Below, one piece after another: positions 30,889-41,217 of a DNA stretch of 64,000 nt. Origin of the DNA: Aurantiochytrium sp. KH105 (taxonomy: Eukaryota > Sar > Bigyra > Thraustochytrida > Thraustochytriidae); assembly GCA_003116975.1 (NCBI GenBank), contig BGKB01000021.1, positions 620,001 through 684,000 on the forward strand, in the 5' to 3' direction. The translations under genes and the position numbers were made by a program. The notes below the pieces were generated by a model. It did no database searches and was not told where the DNA came from. It saw nothing but the letters and a program-made list of their open reading frames with translations. Position 1 is the first letter of the stretch. Every line of letters starts with the position of its first letter.

Positions 30889-31364
30889 CTTGTTCTCCTT
30901 GCCGACGACGGAAGGGGGGACGAGGGGGAAACGCGAGCGCGCAGAGGGGAGTTGGACACGCTGGGCGCGGAAGTGCGCGCCGTCAAGCGGCGCTGGCGCG
31001 GTCGGGCCGAGTCGGGGCGTTGCAAGTCTGCACACGCGACGAGCCAGCACGTGCCATTGGGTTAGTCATCCGGGACTTGTCCCGGAGTTCCTGGAATGCC
31101 CGACACGAATAGAAAAGCGAAGAAAAGAGAAAGAAAAAGAAGCCGAAATCGAAATCGGCAAAAGTAAAAAGCTTCCTAGTGCAGCAGACCTGCAAGCATT
31201 GACAGTGAGTGTAGCAGCGCTCGCACGCGGGCGAACTGCACTGCGTTGGGCTCGGCTGTACAGCAGCGGCGCCCATGACAGCACTAAGAGCAGCGGCGTT
31301 TTTCTCTGCAGCAGGAAGAGCAGCTGCGGGCGTGTGCTGAGCTGTGATTGGGTGTACAGACGAG
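30889..31364. promoter_or_regulatory. Divergent intergenic region
   Basis: 476 bp between the TPR gene start and the nuclease-fold relic start. No clear motif. 31110-31160 is A-rich. Confidence 0.4.
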
Positions 31365-32487
31365 ATGGCCGAGCACGAGGAGGAGGAGGACGAACATGGT
31401 CTGAACGATGCGCAGGATGGAGAATATCACGAGCGGAGAGCGTCGTTCGAGCGCTGTGTAAACCTTGATTTCATCTACGAATCGGCTGACGCGGAAGACT
31501 ACGATGGGCTTCTGACGGTGTATGATGAAATGCAAAGCTTACCTCATTTCTATGGTCCTGATCAAATCAGCAAAGATCTACGTAATACGATCCGTAGTCA
31601 CGCCCGATTAGCACGAAATGTCAACAAGGAGAGAGCCGAGAAAGTACAGGAGAGAGCCGAGAAAGAGGAGGCAAGAGCGCAGTATGCTCGAGATAACCTT
31701 CTCTCGATTTGGACGGGCTGGTTGCAGTATGACCAAGAGCCTCGTTTCACGCCGATGTCGACGCAGACGACATCGATTCCGCGTTTCTACCGGCCGGACT
31801 CGGTCGAACATTGGAGTTTTTGCGTCGTGTGAAGGTTTGGCGTACTCACGAGAAGAATTCGTCATTTCATGACTGAAATGGATGAGAGGGTCGTGAACAG
31901 GATCGATTCGAAACAAATGTCGACTTATTCGATGGATTTCGAGAGACGGGCCACGGCGAGCCTGCGGTGCAATCGGCGTTTGACAAGTTGATTGCTGCGG
32001 TGGTAGAGGCTCTGCAGCAAGGTGGTTTCGACCCAGACTCAGAACTGAAAGCTAACAAAGCGGGCGCTCGTGATCTCCTGAGCGGAATGACAAGGAATCC
32101 AGATGGGGCAATTTCTTATGGTGAAGATGTAGTTTGCTTGGTGGAGCTCAAGACCGAGTCGTCATTCAATCCGGATGTACTGGAGAAACTCAACGAGCAG
32201 GTGCTGATCGGTCATGCAGCGAAGGTGAAATTATTCAACTCTTCGACGCGGGAGCATTTCAAACTACTATCGAGATGGTCGGTGACCCTGTTGCGCAGAT
32301 TTGCTGCAATATGGTGTCGCGCGAATGCCGTTATGAGATTCTTTCGAACTGGGCATGTACGTTCCTTCTCAAGCTTGAGCTGGATGAGCTCGGTTCCATG
32401 GTCCTGCATTGCTCTGACAGACGCGTCAAAGCCGGGAAAATGAAACAGCATTCGCAGCTGATAACGAACTGTTGGGCAACGTTGTGA
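31365..32487 (+). pseudogene. Frameshifted PD-(D/E)XK nuclease-fold gene relic (Crinkler/FunK1-like family)
   Basis: An ATG at 31365 opens a 155-codon frame with an acidic start (MAEHEEEEDEHGL) and a helical ERAEKVQERAEKEEARAQ stretch. Protein-like sequence then continues in other frames: frame changes near 31800, 31860, 31940 and 32200-32280. The segment at 31967-32250 contains NPDGAISYGEDVVCLVELK, a D...E-x-K nuclease-core pattern, and the one after it contains DPVAQICCNMV. Both align in order with the intact protein at 60600-62645 (VDDGSIVACVECK; DPLGQLVMYMV). The kinase part is not seen downstream. Several shifts and stops argue for decay, though unrecognised introns or sequencing errors cannot be excluded. 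Confidence 0.55.
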
Positions 32488-32700
32488 GCGAGGTAGATGA
32501 GAACCCCCCCCGCAGCGTCCTTGATCCGGGCAAGCACTTTCTTTGTCTGGCTTGCGATGAGGGATCGCGTGATCGGACGAGAAGACGGCAATGTGGATCT
32601 GAAAAAAGCGCTGCGGGCCCGTGCCGACAAGACAGGTGGCATGAAGGACCATCCAATCGGCACAGACTCTGTTTACTCGCGTCTCAACTCGAGAAAGTTT

Positions 32701-33110
32701 TGGGGAAGAACGCGGCCCTGACGTTAGGCTGCTGGCACGTTGATGCCGCAATAGCCGTCTCATTTGATCATGGCCATGGCGGCTGCGAATCTTTTGGCGA
32801 AGAAGTTGGGCAGCCTGGGTTGCGCGGTTTTGCCGACGGAGTTTTTGATCTCCGGAAAGATTTTGGCGTTGAGTTTGTTGTAGAGGGTTGTTCTTGCACG
32901 GAGATACTTGGTGACGTGGGCGAGCTGTGCGCTCTCTGTGCTGATTGGGACGATTCCGTAGAGAACGAGGCAGTTACCGAGGTTCTGTCGCAGTTGCAGA
33001 GGGCGGGCGGGATGACGAGTGGGGGGCTTTCGCGGAGCGCTTGTAGTTGGATTTGGAGGAGTTTGCGCACGCTAAATTCAGGCTGTGAGTTCACGCACGC
33101 CAGATTTAGG
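32701..33110 (-). pseudogene. Decayed reverse-strand ORF of unknown identity
   Basis: On the minus strand, mixed-composition protein-like sequence reads from about 33094 in one frame to about 32985, then shifts frame and continues to about 32764 (segments such as HVTKYLRARTTLYNKLN and IFPEIKNSVGKTAQPRLP) before stops. Further protein-like minus-strand sequence occurs at 32420-32660. It could be a transposase or other mobile-element relic, but no motif settles it. Confidence 0.25.
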
Positions 33111-33131
33111 TGTTGACCTCGTGGACACCTA
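33107..33131. repeat. Short inverted repeat TAGGTGT/ACACCTA
   Basis: A perfect 7-bp pair (33107-33113 with 33125-33131) around an 11-bp loop, located next to the edge of the decayed reverse ORF. It may mark an element end or be chance. Confidence 0.35.
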
Positions 33132-33845
33132 GATCTGCTCAGTGTTTGTATGCTTTTTTACCTTGTATCAAGCAAGCGCTTGATTCTATTTTCCCTTCGC
33201 ACACTTTCTCCATCTTCGGTCTCTCGCTCCAGCTGCAGCTGGCTGGCGAGATGGGTTCTTGTTTGTGGCTCGTAAAGCGCTCGCAAAGATTTTTTCTTGC
33301 TTCTTCTTTTCCTGCTTCTTCTTTTCTTTTTTTCTACAAGTAAACCAAGTCGTCCGTCTCAAGGGAGAATGGGGGGTTCATTTGTAAAAGAGCTATCATT
33401 AGGATGGTGTTCATTCGTCTCTGGGGTCGATGGTATGAATAGAGATGACATGAAAGGGACGCACGTGCCCGCGCGTGTCTCCGAAACAACCAATCCGACG
33501 AATAAGATTGGCCGAATGCCAAATTATTTGTCTTTTCGCAGGCAGCGATCAAGAAGAGAGCGAGCAAGCTCACGAAACGCGGCCCGTAACGCTCTACACC
33601 ATGTCCGCAAGAATACTGCTGCACAGTGTTTCCAACTTGTGCTGTAGAATGCCGCCTGAACCAGGCGTGACAGTGAGCTGCGAGAAAAGGGGCATAAATA
33701 GCCTACAGCGGAAAATTCACAACAAATCGAGAAAGCAAAAAGCAAACGCAGAATCATTCCACGTGTGCACCGACCGCCCCACCTCTCTCGTCGCGCGCGC
33801 TCTCGCTCCGTGTCTCGCTGTCGAAGCGTTGCGTAGGCAAGCACC
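33132..33845. other. Upstream region of SH3BGRL-like gene
   Basis: About 710 bp without a supported gene; AT-richer than average. 33280-33345 is pyrimidine-rich. It presumably includes the promoter of the gene starting at 33846. Confidence 0.4.
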
Positions 33846-34580
33846 ATGTCGCACAAGGCTCTCATCCTCGTCACCCCGTCCCGTAAGTCCCTCGCTTCGC
33901 GCGCGTGCGACGCCGCGCAGGAGTTCGAAAAAAGGAGATGGAGCAGGAGGTGAATTGTGGTGCAAGCAAGAAGGTCTGAGCGAGGGAAATGACGCGGACG
34001 CTCTGCGAGCTGCCCGCTGCTCGTGCTCTCGCACGCGAGCGCGGGCGTGCATGCAGAAACGTCCGCGTCCTACCCTGCATCGTGAATGGGTGTTTCCCCG
34101 TATCGCGCAGCGGCAGCAGCGCGTCGTGCTCGCACACGAGAGCGACGTCGAGCCCAAAAAAAGAAAAGCAAAAAACAAAAAGCTCGGATACATCCAAGTT
34201 GCCTCTTGCGAAGAATGACAGGCTGACTAACACTCTGCCGCGCATCTTGTGCGCGTTGACGTACATTTACAGCGCCGACGATCGCCACGGAGAACGGCCA
34301 GCGCCGTGTGATCACGTGGATGCAGACCAAGAAGATCCGCTACCAGGAGGTCGATGCCATCGACGAGAAGGATGTGCGCAAGGAGCTGACGGCCATCAGC
34401 GGTGTCACCGGCAACTACCCTCAAGTCTTTATTACGGACGGCGAGGAGACCACCTACGTTGGTGACTATGAGAAGATCGAGTCCCTCGTTGAGCTCGACG
34501 ATGTTGACGAGGAGATTCTCGCCAAGAACCCTGACCTCAAGACGTTCAAGATGGTCTTTGCCGACTGCAAGGAGGAGTAA
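33846..34580 (+). CDS. SH3BGRL: SH3BGRL/glutaredoxin-like small thioredoxin-fold protein (two exons)
   Basis: Exon 1 is 33846-33882 (ATG, MSHKALILVTPS), exon 2 is 34273-34580, and the joined product is 114 aa. The donor is GTAAGT at 33883 and the acceptor TTTACAG ends at 34272. The join is in phase and restores the first beta strand of the fold. The body contains KKIRYQEVDAIDEKDVRKEL and SGVTGNYPQVFITDGEETTY followed by VGDYEKIESLVEL, matching SH3-binding glutamate-rich-like proteins. It lacks a CxxC active site, so it is probably an interaction module rather than an oxidoreductase. Without splicing, exon 2 would have no ATG near its start. Confidence 0.85.
33883..34272 (+). other. Spliceosomal intron of SH3BGRL-like gene
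   Basis: 390 nt, GTAAGT...TTTACAG. A CTAAC branch-point candidate lies in gactaacactct about 45 nt before the acceptor. Confidence 0.85.
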
Positions 34581-35192
34581 GCAACGTACGAGCCAGGCCT
34601 CCGCCGCGCTCGAGCGGTTTCGCTCTTGTTCGCATGCAGGGAGAGGGAGAAGGGCCTGCCGGCTTGAGGTCGGAGGCGCAGGAATCCTCGTTTTCTTGTT
34701 CATGCGGTGCGCCGTCAGTGCAAGGCAAGCCGACGGATCCATGACCACACTCGCTGCCGTCGTCCCCCCTGGCCAATCTCTAAAAATTAGCAATCATCTT
34801 TCCATGCCCTGCCGCCTTGTTGTATCTGACTGCACCTGACAGCGAGCTGCTCGCATGCTCGATCAGCCGAGGTCACCTCGTCGCGTCGATTCAGCGAGGC
34901 AGGGGTGGAATCCATCGCGCCCGCAAGGCCGCTGCGACGAGGGAGTCCAGCCCCCTTGCTCGCTCGCGCTACTGCTCTTGCTCGCAGGCCCAACCCCCCC
35001 CCCCCCCTTCCCCTCCATTCCCGAATTCGTTCGCATGCCTCGACCTGGACGTTTCCTCGGGCAGCTGTCGTCTGCCGCCTTGGGTTTTGCGTCGTGCACG
35101 GTGGCGAATTGTCGTGCACATCCCTGCGTCCCAATTCTGTCAAGTCGATGTTGTTGATGATGATGATCAGAGCGCGCTTGCTTGCTTGTCTT

Positions 35193-35225
35193 GCCTAGGC
35201 TAGCCTAGCCTAGCCTAGCCTAGCC
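35193..35225. repeat. (CCTAG)n pentanucleotide repeat
   Basis: About six units; partly self-complementary because of the CTAG core. Confidence 0.85.
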
Positions 35226-36045
35226 AAGAAAGCTCACTCCAACCCAACCCAAGCCGACCCGACCTCCACCATTTCCTGCCTGCCGAGTACGAGCAGCGGT
35301 TACGAGCCCGCGCCCGACTGACGTGCACGACCTCGTCGAAGCACGACCTCGTCGAAGCGCTCGTAGGGAGGGATGGAGGAAGGGAAGGGAAGGAGGGACG
35401 GCGCAAGAGGGGATGGGAAGGAGGCTTCATTTTGTATTTGCTCTTGGCCACACGCCAGTCCCCGGCACGGCTGTGCTTGCTTCCCTGGATCACTTACACG
35501 CGCAGCGAGTTATTATTAGTGGCGTAGTGACCAAGAGACCCAGCTGCAGAGCGCTGAGAAGTAAATCAAGCCCGGCACGGACGTCCAAGTCTCGAGGGAG
35601 CAAGCGCCCTTTTAGGATCCCCCCATTCTCTGGGATCCTGCAAGAGCAGGTCGTGCCCGTCGCCGTCTCCGGCAAGAGGGCCGCGAAGGACGGCGGCATC
35701 GAAGTCGCCGCTCAACCACTCGACCAGCCAGAGAAAAACACGCAAAGTTTGCTTGCTTTCTTTTCTTGCTCGCTTGCGTGCCTGGGCCAAGCAGACCAGC
35801 CAGCATAAACCAGCCAGGAAACAAGCAAACAAACCAGCCAGCAATCAAAGCTGCAACGGGGCGAGCGGTCCGCGCGGCCCTGCGCGAGGGAGGAGCTGCG
35901 CGAGAGCAGCGTCGAGCACCAGGAGCTCGAGCCTCGTCCACGCACGAGGACGAAGCTGGCAGCGCGAGGCTCGACCAGACCAGGAAAACACGAGCGAGGC
36001 CTCGGCAGCTTCGAGCTTGGCCGCGCGCGGAGGAGCGAGGCAACG

Positions 36046-36080
36046 CAAGCAGAGCAGAGCAGAGCAGAGCAGAGCAGAGC
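36046..36080. repeat. (AGCAG)n pentanucleotide repeat
   Basis: About six AGCAG units, followed by CCACG-rich repeats to about 36120. Confidence 0.85.
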
Positions 36081-37303
36081 CAAGCCACGCCACGCGACGC
36101 CACGCCACGCGACGCGACCTGAGGCGAGGCAGCGGGAGCCACGCGCGCGCGCACGGTAGCTCTCTCGCGGGCCCGCGCAGGCGCGACGCAGCCCGGGCGA
36201 GCGAGGCGCGGAGCCCGGGCTGGCCCGGCGGCCGACCTGGTTCGATTCGCCTCGGCTCGCCGCGCGGGAGACCGGGGCTCGCGCGCGGCGCGCGAGCCAG
36301 CCAGGCGCAGCGGCAGCCGGCCGGCGCGCGGGCACGGCGCGGCGAAACGCTCGCCGGCGGGAGAGCCCGCGTCCTCGATTCGGAGCCGCACGCGGTCCCG
36401 GGGACTTGGCCGCCCCCTGCACGGCCAGCCTTTCCTCCCTGCAAGGCAGCCAGCGCGTTGGGCGGGCGGCGAGCGAGACACGCGCGCGCGCGCGTACCGC
36501 GCCGAGGCTCTCGCTGGCTCCGCGCGGCGGTACCGCGCACGAGCGGAGTGGAGTGGAGCGGAGCGGCGGCCTTGGTTTGAAAATCATCCAAATCGCGAGG
36601 TCTCATCCTCCTCTCCTCTTCACTCATCCCCTCGTGTCGTGTTTGTTGATCGCACCTAGCTCGAGCCGCCTAGCTAGCGCGCCGCAGCTCGGGCCGTCGC
36701 GTCGACTGCGCCTCCTCGCCGCGGCGATAAGGCGCTCGCATCTTCGTCTCCGACTCCGTCTTCGCGAGCCTCTTCAGCTCGTCCCTCAAAGCGGCGCGCT
36801 CCAAGGTGGTCACGGAGGACGAGCAGGACAAGGACGCCAAAGCCAAAGCAAAGCAAAGCGAAAAGCCGAACAACACACGCACCAGGAGAAAGAAGATCGA
36901 GGATAAAGAAGGACACCTCGCACGGCAAGGACGTCCTGTATACCACCGCGAGACCTGGGTGCCGGGACAACATCTCCAAGAACCACTTGGAGGACGGACG
37001 CCTTGCGCAGGAGGAGAAGGAGCGAAAAGCAGCCCCGGCAGAAGCGGAAGCAGCAGCAGCAGCGAAAGAAAAGAAAGAAAGAAAGAAAGAAGAAGCAGAG
37101 CAAGCAGAAGCAAAGCAGAAGCGGAAGCGGCGCGGCGCGGCGCGGCGCGAGCGCGCGGGCAGGGAGGCAACGCGGGCGAGCGCGCGGGCGAGAGCGCGGG
37201 ATAGGCGCCTCGCTGGCGAGAAGCTTCGTCGCCTTGCGCGCACGCAGGACCCGCACGCAGGACCCGCGAGCAAGGCGGGGCCCGTGCACGGGTGACGAAC
37301 GCC

Positions 37304-39631
37304 ATGGGCAGCGAGGTCTCCGCGCCCAAGAGCGGCGACGCAGACGCGAACGGGCAATGCGGGGAGAAGAAGCAAGCGCAGGCGGAGGCGGGCAAGCCAG
37401 AAAAGATGACCCCGTGCGAGAGCGGGTCGGGCCGAAGTGCCGGCAGCGCGCAGAAGCAAGGCAAGAGGTCGAAACGAAAGCTGGGAAACGCAACTTCTTG
37501 CGACGAACACCTCGACGTTGTCGTCGAGGAGGAAAAGTCGTACTCTGATCTCAATAGCGTCGACAGCTCGCTGAGCAGCTCCGCGCAGGCCGCCGCTGAA
37601 CAACACACCACCCCAGCAGAAGCATCAATAGCGACCGCGGAAGACAGGTTAAATCATGCTGCATCCCGTGACTTTGGCGAAGGCGCAGAGTTCGCGCATG
37701 CACCCGAATCTACCGGTCAATCGTCAACAAAGGCACCACCTCCGTCGCCTCTCTTGCACGAGCCACCACATCAGCAAGGCCCAGGACCGGAGACCGCCAT
37801 GCTGAATTCTCACGAAGAACACGAAGACGAGTATGGCACCGTGTACAAATCAAATACCGTTCGTCTGGGCGAATCCCTCTCCCTTTCTGATCACAACGGA
37901 ACAGACTACTCCATGGCAAACGGCGGAGGAGGGACTACAATGCACTTTGATGGTTCGCAGCCGCTTCCGCCTATGACCTATCTCGACGGGCGCGACAGCG
38001 CTCCGCTCAGCAGTCCACCACAAAGCGTCGAGAACCCGCCCATGCCTCTGACGTGGGAAGATGGAGATCGCGACGACTCTTCGCAGCGTGCCTCCAAGAA
38101 ACTCATGATCGGAGACAAATACGAGGTCATCTCGTTGATCGGTCGAGGGGCACAGGGAACGGTCATCAAGTGCAGGCATGCTGAGACCCAAGAGTTTGTG
38201 GCGATCAAAACGATCAAAGGAGGCAGTCTCGTGGTGGGCACGACGGCGATGCCGCGTCAAGTGGGTCGGCGTCGCCGGAAAGGAGGCTCCGGGATGAACT
38301 CGGTCATGAAGCAGGTGAGTCGCGAAATCGCACTGCTGAAAAAAGTCAACCATCCCAACATTGTGCGTCTGCTCGAGGTCGTCGACGTCACGACGGATCG
38401 CGACATTCACTTGGTCTTCGAATACGTTTCGGGTGGACCCTTGCGACAGCTCTCCGACCAACTCCTTCTCAAGAACTCGGGGGTCCCACTGCCCGAGGAT
38501 GAGGCGCGCGAGTACTTTCGCCAGCTACTTTTGGCCGTACGCTACTTGCATCACCACGGCATCATGCACCGCGACATCAAGCCTTCGAATCTCATCATTG
38601 ATCGCGTCAAGCGCCGTCTCAAACTCACAGATCTCGGCATCGCCACACAGACGCGACAAGGCAAGGAGCACCGTATTCTTGGCATCGATGACAACCTTGT
38701 AGCCACCGCGCTCGTCGTGGGCACCCCGGCGTTCCTTCCGCCCGAATTTTACCGCATTAAAGTCAACGAAGAGGCTTTGCAAGAGCGTCTGCTGCGCGAC
38801 CTCGATGATCAAGCAGACGCAGCGGCCACGCAGGAGACCGCCATTGGACTTCCGCGGGAGAACAGTGTGCTGGAACCCCGCCCTGAGCAGTTCATCCCTG
38901 GTCGCGCCGCCGACATTTGGGCAATGGGTGTCACGCTCTACTCGTTCATCTACGGTGGTCTACCTTTTACGCAGCGTCGGCGTCAGTCGCGGGGTTCCTT
39001 TTCGCAGCAGATACGCAAGTTTCCTACCTTTTCTTCGGGAGGATCCACGTCTTCCGTAGAACGCGAAGGCGCGTACTCGAGCGGCGAGCGCGACGAGTCT
39101 CGGGCTGGGGACGGTGGCGGAAACGGAAGTCGGGATGATCGTTCTGGGTCCGCGTTAGATCTCGTGGTCAGCCCGCTTCGTCGCAAACGCTCCTCTCGCG
39201 CACCGCTCACGCAAGACGAGATGCAGCATCGAATCCTCGAGAACCCATTGCGGTTTCCAGGAACGGGCCTCGGGACCAGCATGCGTCTTCGTGTTCTCTT
39301 GCAACGTATGCTCGACAAGGACCCGCGCACGCGTGCCACAATGGATGAAATCTGCCAGCACGACTGGGTGAGCAAGTACGAGCCGCTGCCGGCGCTCAGC
39401 CACGAGCAGCTCAGCAGCATTGAGCCTTCCAAAAGAGATCAAGAGCATGCTATCACGAATTATTCGAGTATGCTCGTGCGTATGCAGCGAGCCTTCCGCG
39501 GCATGCGGTCTCGGGCGCACATTTTCGGGTCCGGCATTCGCAGCTCGGAGCACAGCTTTAGCCAGAGTATCGACAGCGGCGGCACCGGATCGGCCTCCAA
39601 CGATGATTTGGAGGACTTCCTTCAAAACTAG
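37304..39631 (+). CDS. CaMKK/LKB1-like Ser/Thr protein kinase with N-myristoylation signal
   Basis: 775 aa from the ATG at 37304, four codons into the open frame. The N-terminus MGSEVSAPK fits the N-myristoylation pattern (Gly2, Ser6), suggesting membrane attachment. Residues 5-270 are hydrophilic and low-complexity. The kinase domain runs ~272-690: GRGAQGTVIKC glycine loop, VAIKTI lysine, HRDIKPSNLII catalytic loop (~421), TDLGIA in place of DFG, VGTPAFLPPEFY in place of APE, and AADIWAMGVTLYSF. HPNIV plus PSNL and the GTPAF block resemble CaMKK, while DLG and PPE recall LKB1. Insertions occur after the lysine, in the activation segment and after helix F. The C-terminus has an IQ-like MQRAFRGMRSR. 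Its likely role is upstream kinase of AMPK/CaMK-type kinases. Confidence 0.88.
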   Translation: MGSEVSAPKSGDADANGQCGEKKQAQAEAGKPEKMTPCESGSGRSAGSAQKQGKRSKRKLGNATSCDEHLDVVVEEEKSYSDLNSVDSSLSSSAQAAAEQHTTPAEASIATAEDRLNHAASRDFGEGAEFAHAPESTGQSSTKAPPPSPLLHEPPHQQGPGPETAMLNSHEEHEDEYGTVYKSNTVRLGESLSLSDHNGTDYSMANGGGGTTMHFDGSQPLPPMTYLDGRDSAPLSSPPQSVENPPMPLTWEDGDRDDSSQRASKKLMIGDKYEVISLIGRGAQGTVIKCRHAETQEFVAIKTIKGGSLVVGTTAMPRQVGRRRRKGGSGMNSVMKQVSREIALLKKVNHPNIVRLLEVVDVTTDRDIHLVFEYVSGGPLRQLSDQLLLKNSGVPLPEDEAREYFRQLLLAVRYLHHHGIMHRDIKPSNLIIDRVKRRLKLTDLGIATQTRQGKEHRILGIDDNLVATALVVGTPAFLPPEFYRIKVNEEALQERLLRDLDDQADAAATQETAIGLPRENSVLEPRPEQFIPGRAADIWAMGVTLYSFIYGGLPFTQRRRQSRGSFSQQIRKFPTFSSGGSTSSVEREGAYSSGERDESRAGDGGGNGSRDDRSGSALDLVVSPLRRKRSSRAPLTQDEMQHRILENPLRFPGTGLGTSMRLRVLLQRMLDKDPRTRATMDEICQHDWVSKYEPLPALSHEQLSSIEPSKRDQEHAITNYSSMLVRMQRAFRGMRSRAHIFGSGIRSSEHSFSQSIDSGGTGSASNDDLEDFLQN

Positions 39632-40309
39632 TCCAACCCCTTTTCTTCTCCACCACCAGACGGGCACACGCTTTTCGGGCACTTGACGAAAAGAAAAGAG
39701 CAAGGAGTGTCTCGAAGAGCCCGCAGACAAATCGTTATGTAAACCTATCACAGTTTGTTCATCACAGTCCACAAGAATGATGTTTTTAATCTGTCTCACC
39801 ATGTTCTTCATCCGCCATCTCGCGTGCACTCCTTCTATTTCCCCTCTCCGTTTCCTCCGTGCGCTTCCAAGTTTTCGCGCTCCCGCTCTCTGCACGCGAC
39901 CGCTCCCTATGAGCACTCCATGTTAACAGCGAAGACCCCTCCCACACGCAGTCAGTGGTCGCTCACCGACTGACTGTGGGAATGAGGACAATTCTCGCAC
40001 GTTGCAGCGCATTCTCTGTGGCGGCGGCCCCACAGTCGCGCGTTCTCCACGCCCTCTCATCTCCACTGGGCGCTGCCGGGCCAGTGGCCGTAGGTGTAAG
40101 GGCAGGAAGCGGCACTTCCCGTCCTTTTTCCGTGTCACGAATTCGTCGAAGCACGCACCTTCGCACCTTTGCACCTTCACGCACGGCCAGCCAGCCGGCC
40201 GGCCGCCCACCCCGATCATCATCATCACCATCATTCTTCATGTCACGCTCATCTCTCGGCCAGTGGCAAGCCTGAAGAGCTGCCGGGCCGCCCGCGAGAC
40301 GGCCGAGGC

Positions 40310-40348
<39 letters not shown>
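40310..40348. repeat. (AATC)n microsatellite
   Basis: About nine perfect copies. Confidence 0.92.
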
Positions 40349-40349
<1 letters not shown>

Positions 40350-40565
40350 ACAAACCAGAGATCCTGGCCTTAGCTGCGCGACAGAGAGGGGGCCATCCCT
40401 TCTCCCCCCTCTCCCTCTCCCTCTCTCCCTCTGCAAAGACAGCTGCCCTACCTTCTCACAGTACAAGCAGCATTTGCAGCCGCACGGGCTCAGAACCGGC
40501 GGCAAATCTTTGCCGGCCCAAGCAAAATCGCAACGCCGCGCAGCCCGGCCGCTCGCCCGCACACG

Positions 40566-40660
40566 CGGCGCAGCCTCGCGCAGCGCAGCCTCGCGCAGCG
40601 CAGCCTCGCGCAGACGCAGCCTCGCGCAGACGCAGCCTCGCGCAGACGCAGCTTCGCGCC
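40566..40660. repeat. GC-rich minisatellite (about 15-bp unit)
   Basis: About six tandem copies of GCGCAGCCTCGCGCA with a CAGACGCAG variant in the later units. Confidence 0.8.
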
Positions 40661-41217
40661 CGGGCGCCCGGCGGCCGCGCGCGGCGCGGAGGGCGGGGCT
40701 CGTCGCGGGCCAGGGCCGCGAGGAGGAGCGCGCGTCGCGCCATTGCGCGGGAATCGCGCGGGCGCGACAAGACAGACCTCGCGGGACCCGGAGAACGTGC
40801 GGCGAGAACGCGCGGCGAGGACGCAGCGCGCGACGGCGACGCGCAGAACGACGCGGCGGGGGGACGGGGAGCTCGCGCGACTCCCTTGGGCCCGTGGTCC
40901 AAAGCTGCCTCTCTTCTGGCGCGCTCGCTCGCGTCTCCAGGCGCGCAAGCGGTGTTGAGCTGAGTTGACGAGAGCGAGAGCGAAACAGGAGCGAGCGTGT
41001 GCGGCCATCGCCCAGCGCAGGACTCCAAAACCAGAAAGGCAGAGAGGGACGGAGAGAGAGAGAGAGCGAGACGCGGACGGCGAGGCCCGCCCCGTTGCCC
41101 CTCCGCTCCGCCCCGCCCCGCCCGCGGTCTCCTCCGCTGCGCCTGTTGCCGACCCCGCACCTCGACGCACGCCGTGGACACCGCGAGAGCGAGCGCTCGA
41201 TTTCGTGATCAACCCAC

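Larger units (their letters stand above)
34581..37303. other. Gene-poor repeat-containing spacer
   Basis: 2.7 kb. Features seen are a C homopolymer run (about 34996-35009), (CCTAG)n at 35193-35225, AGCAG units at 36046-36080, extremely GC-rich sequence (36100-36540), and a purine-rich AAAG/CAG-type leader before the kinase start (36990-37130). Long ORFs on both strands here are Arg/Ala/Ser low-complexity and not supported. Confidence 0.5.
39632..41217. other. Spacer with simple repeats and a minisatellite
   Basis: 1.6 kb. (AATC)n at 40310-40348, a CT-rich stretch (40400-40435), a minisatellite at 40566-40660, very GC-rich sequence to 40960, and a GA run (41050-41075) shortly before the next ATG. 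No supported gene. Confidence 0.5.

Noticed and set aside
36230..36260. GGTTCGATTCG resembling a tRNA B box
   Set aside because: No A box or cloverleaf could be built around it; it lies in GC-rich low-complexity sequence.
35612..36627. Several ~260-290 codon ORFs on both strands
   Set aside because: GC-rich sequence with overlapping Arg/Ala/Ser-rich frames; no motif.
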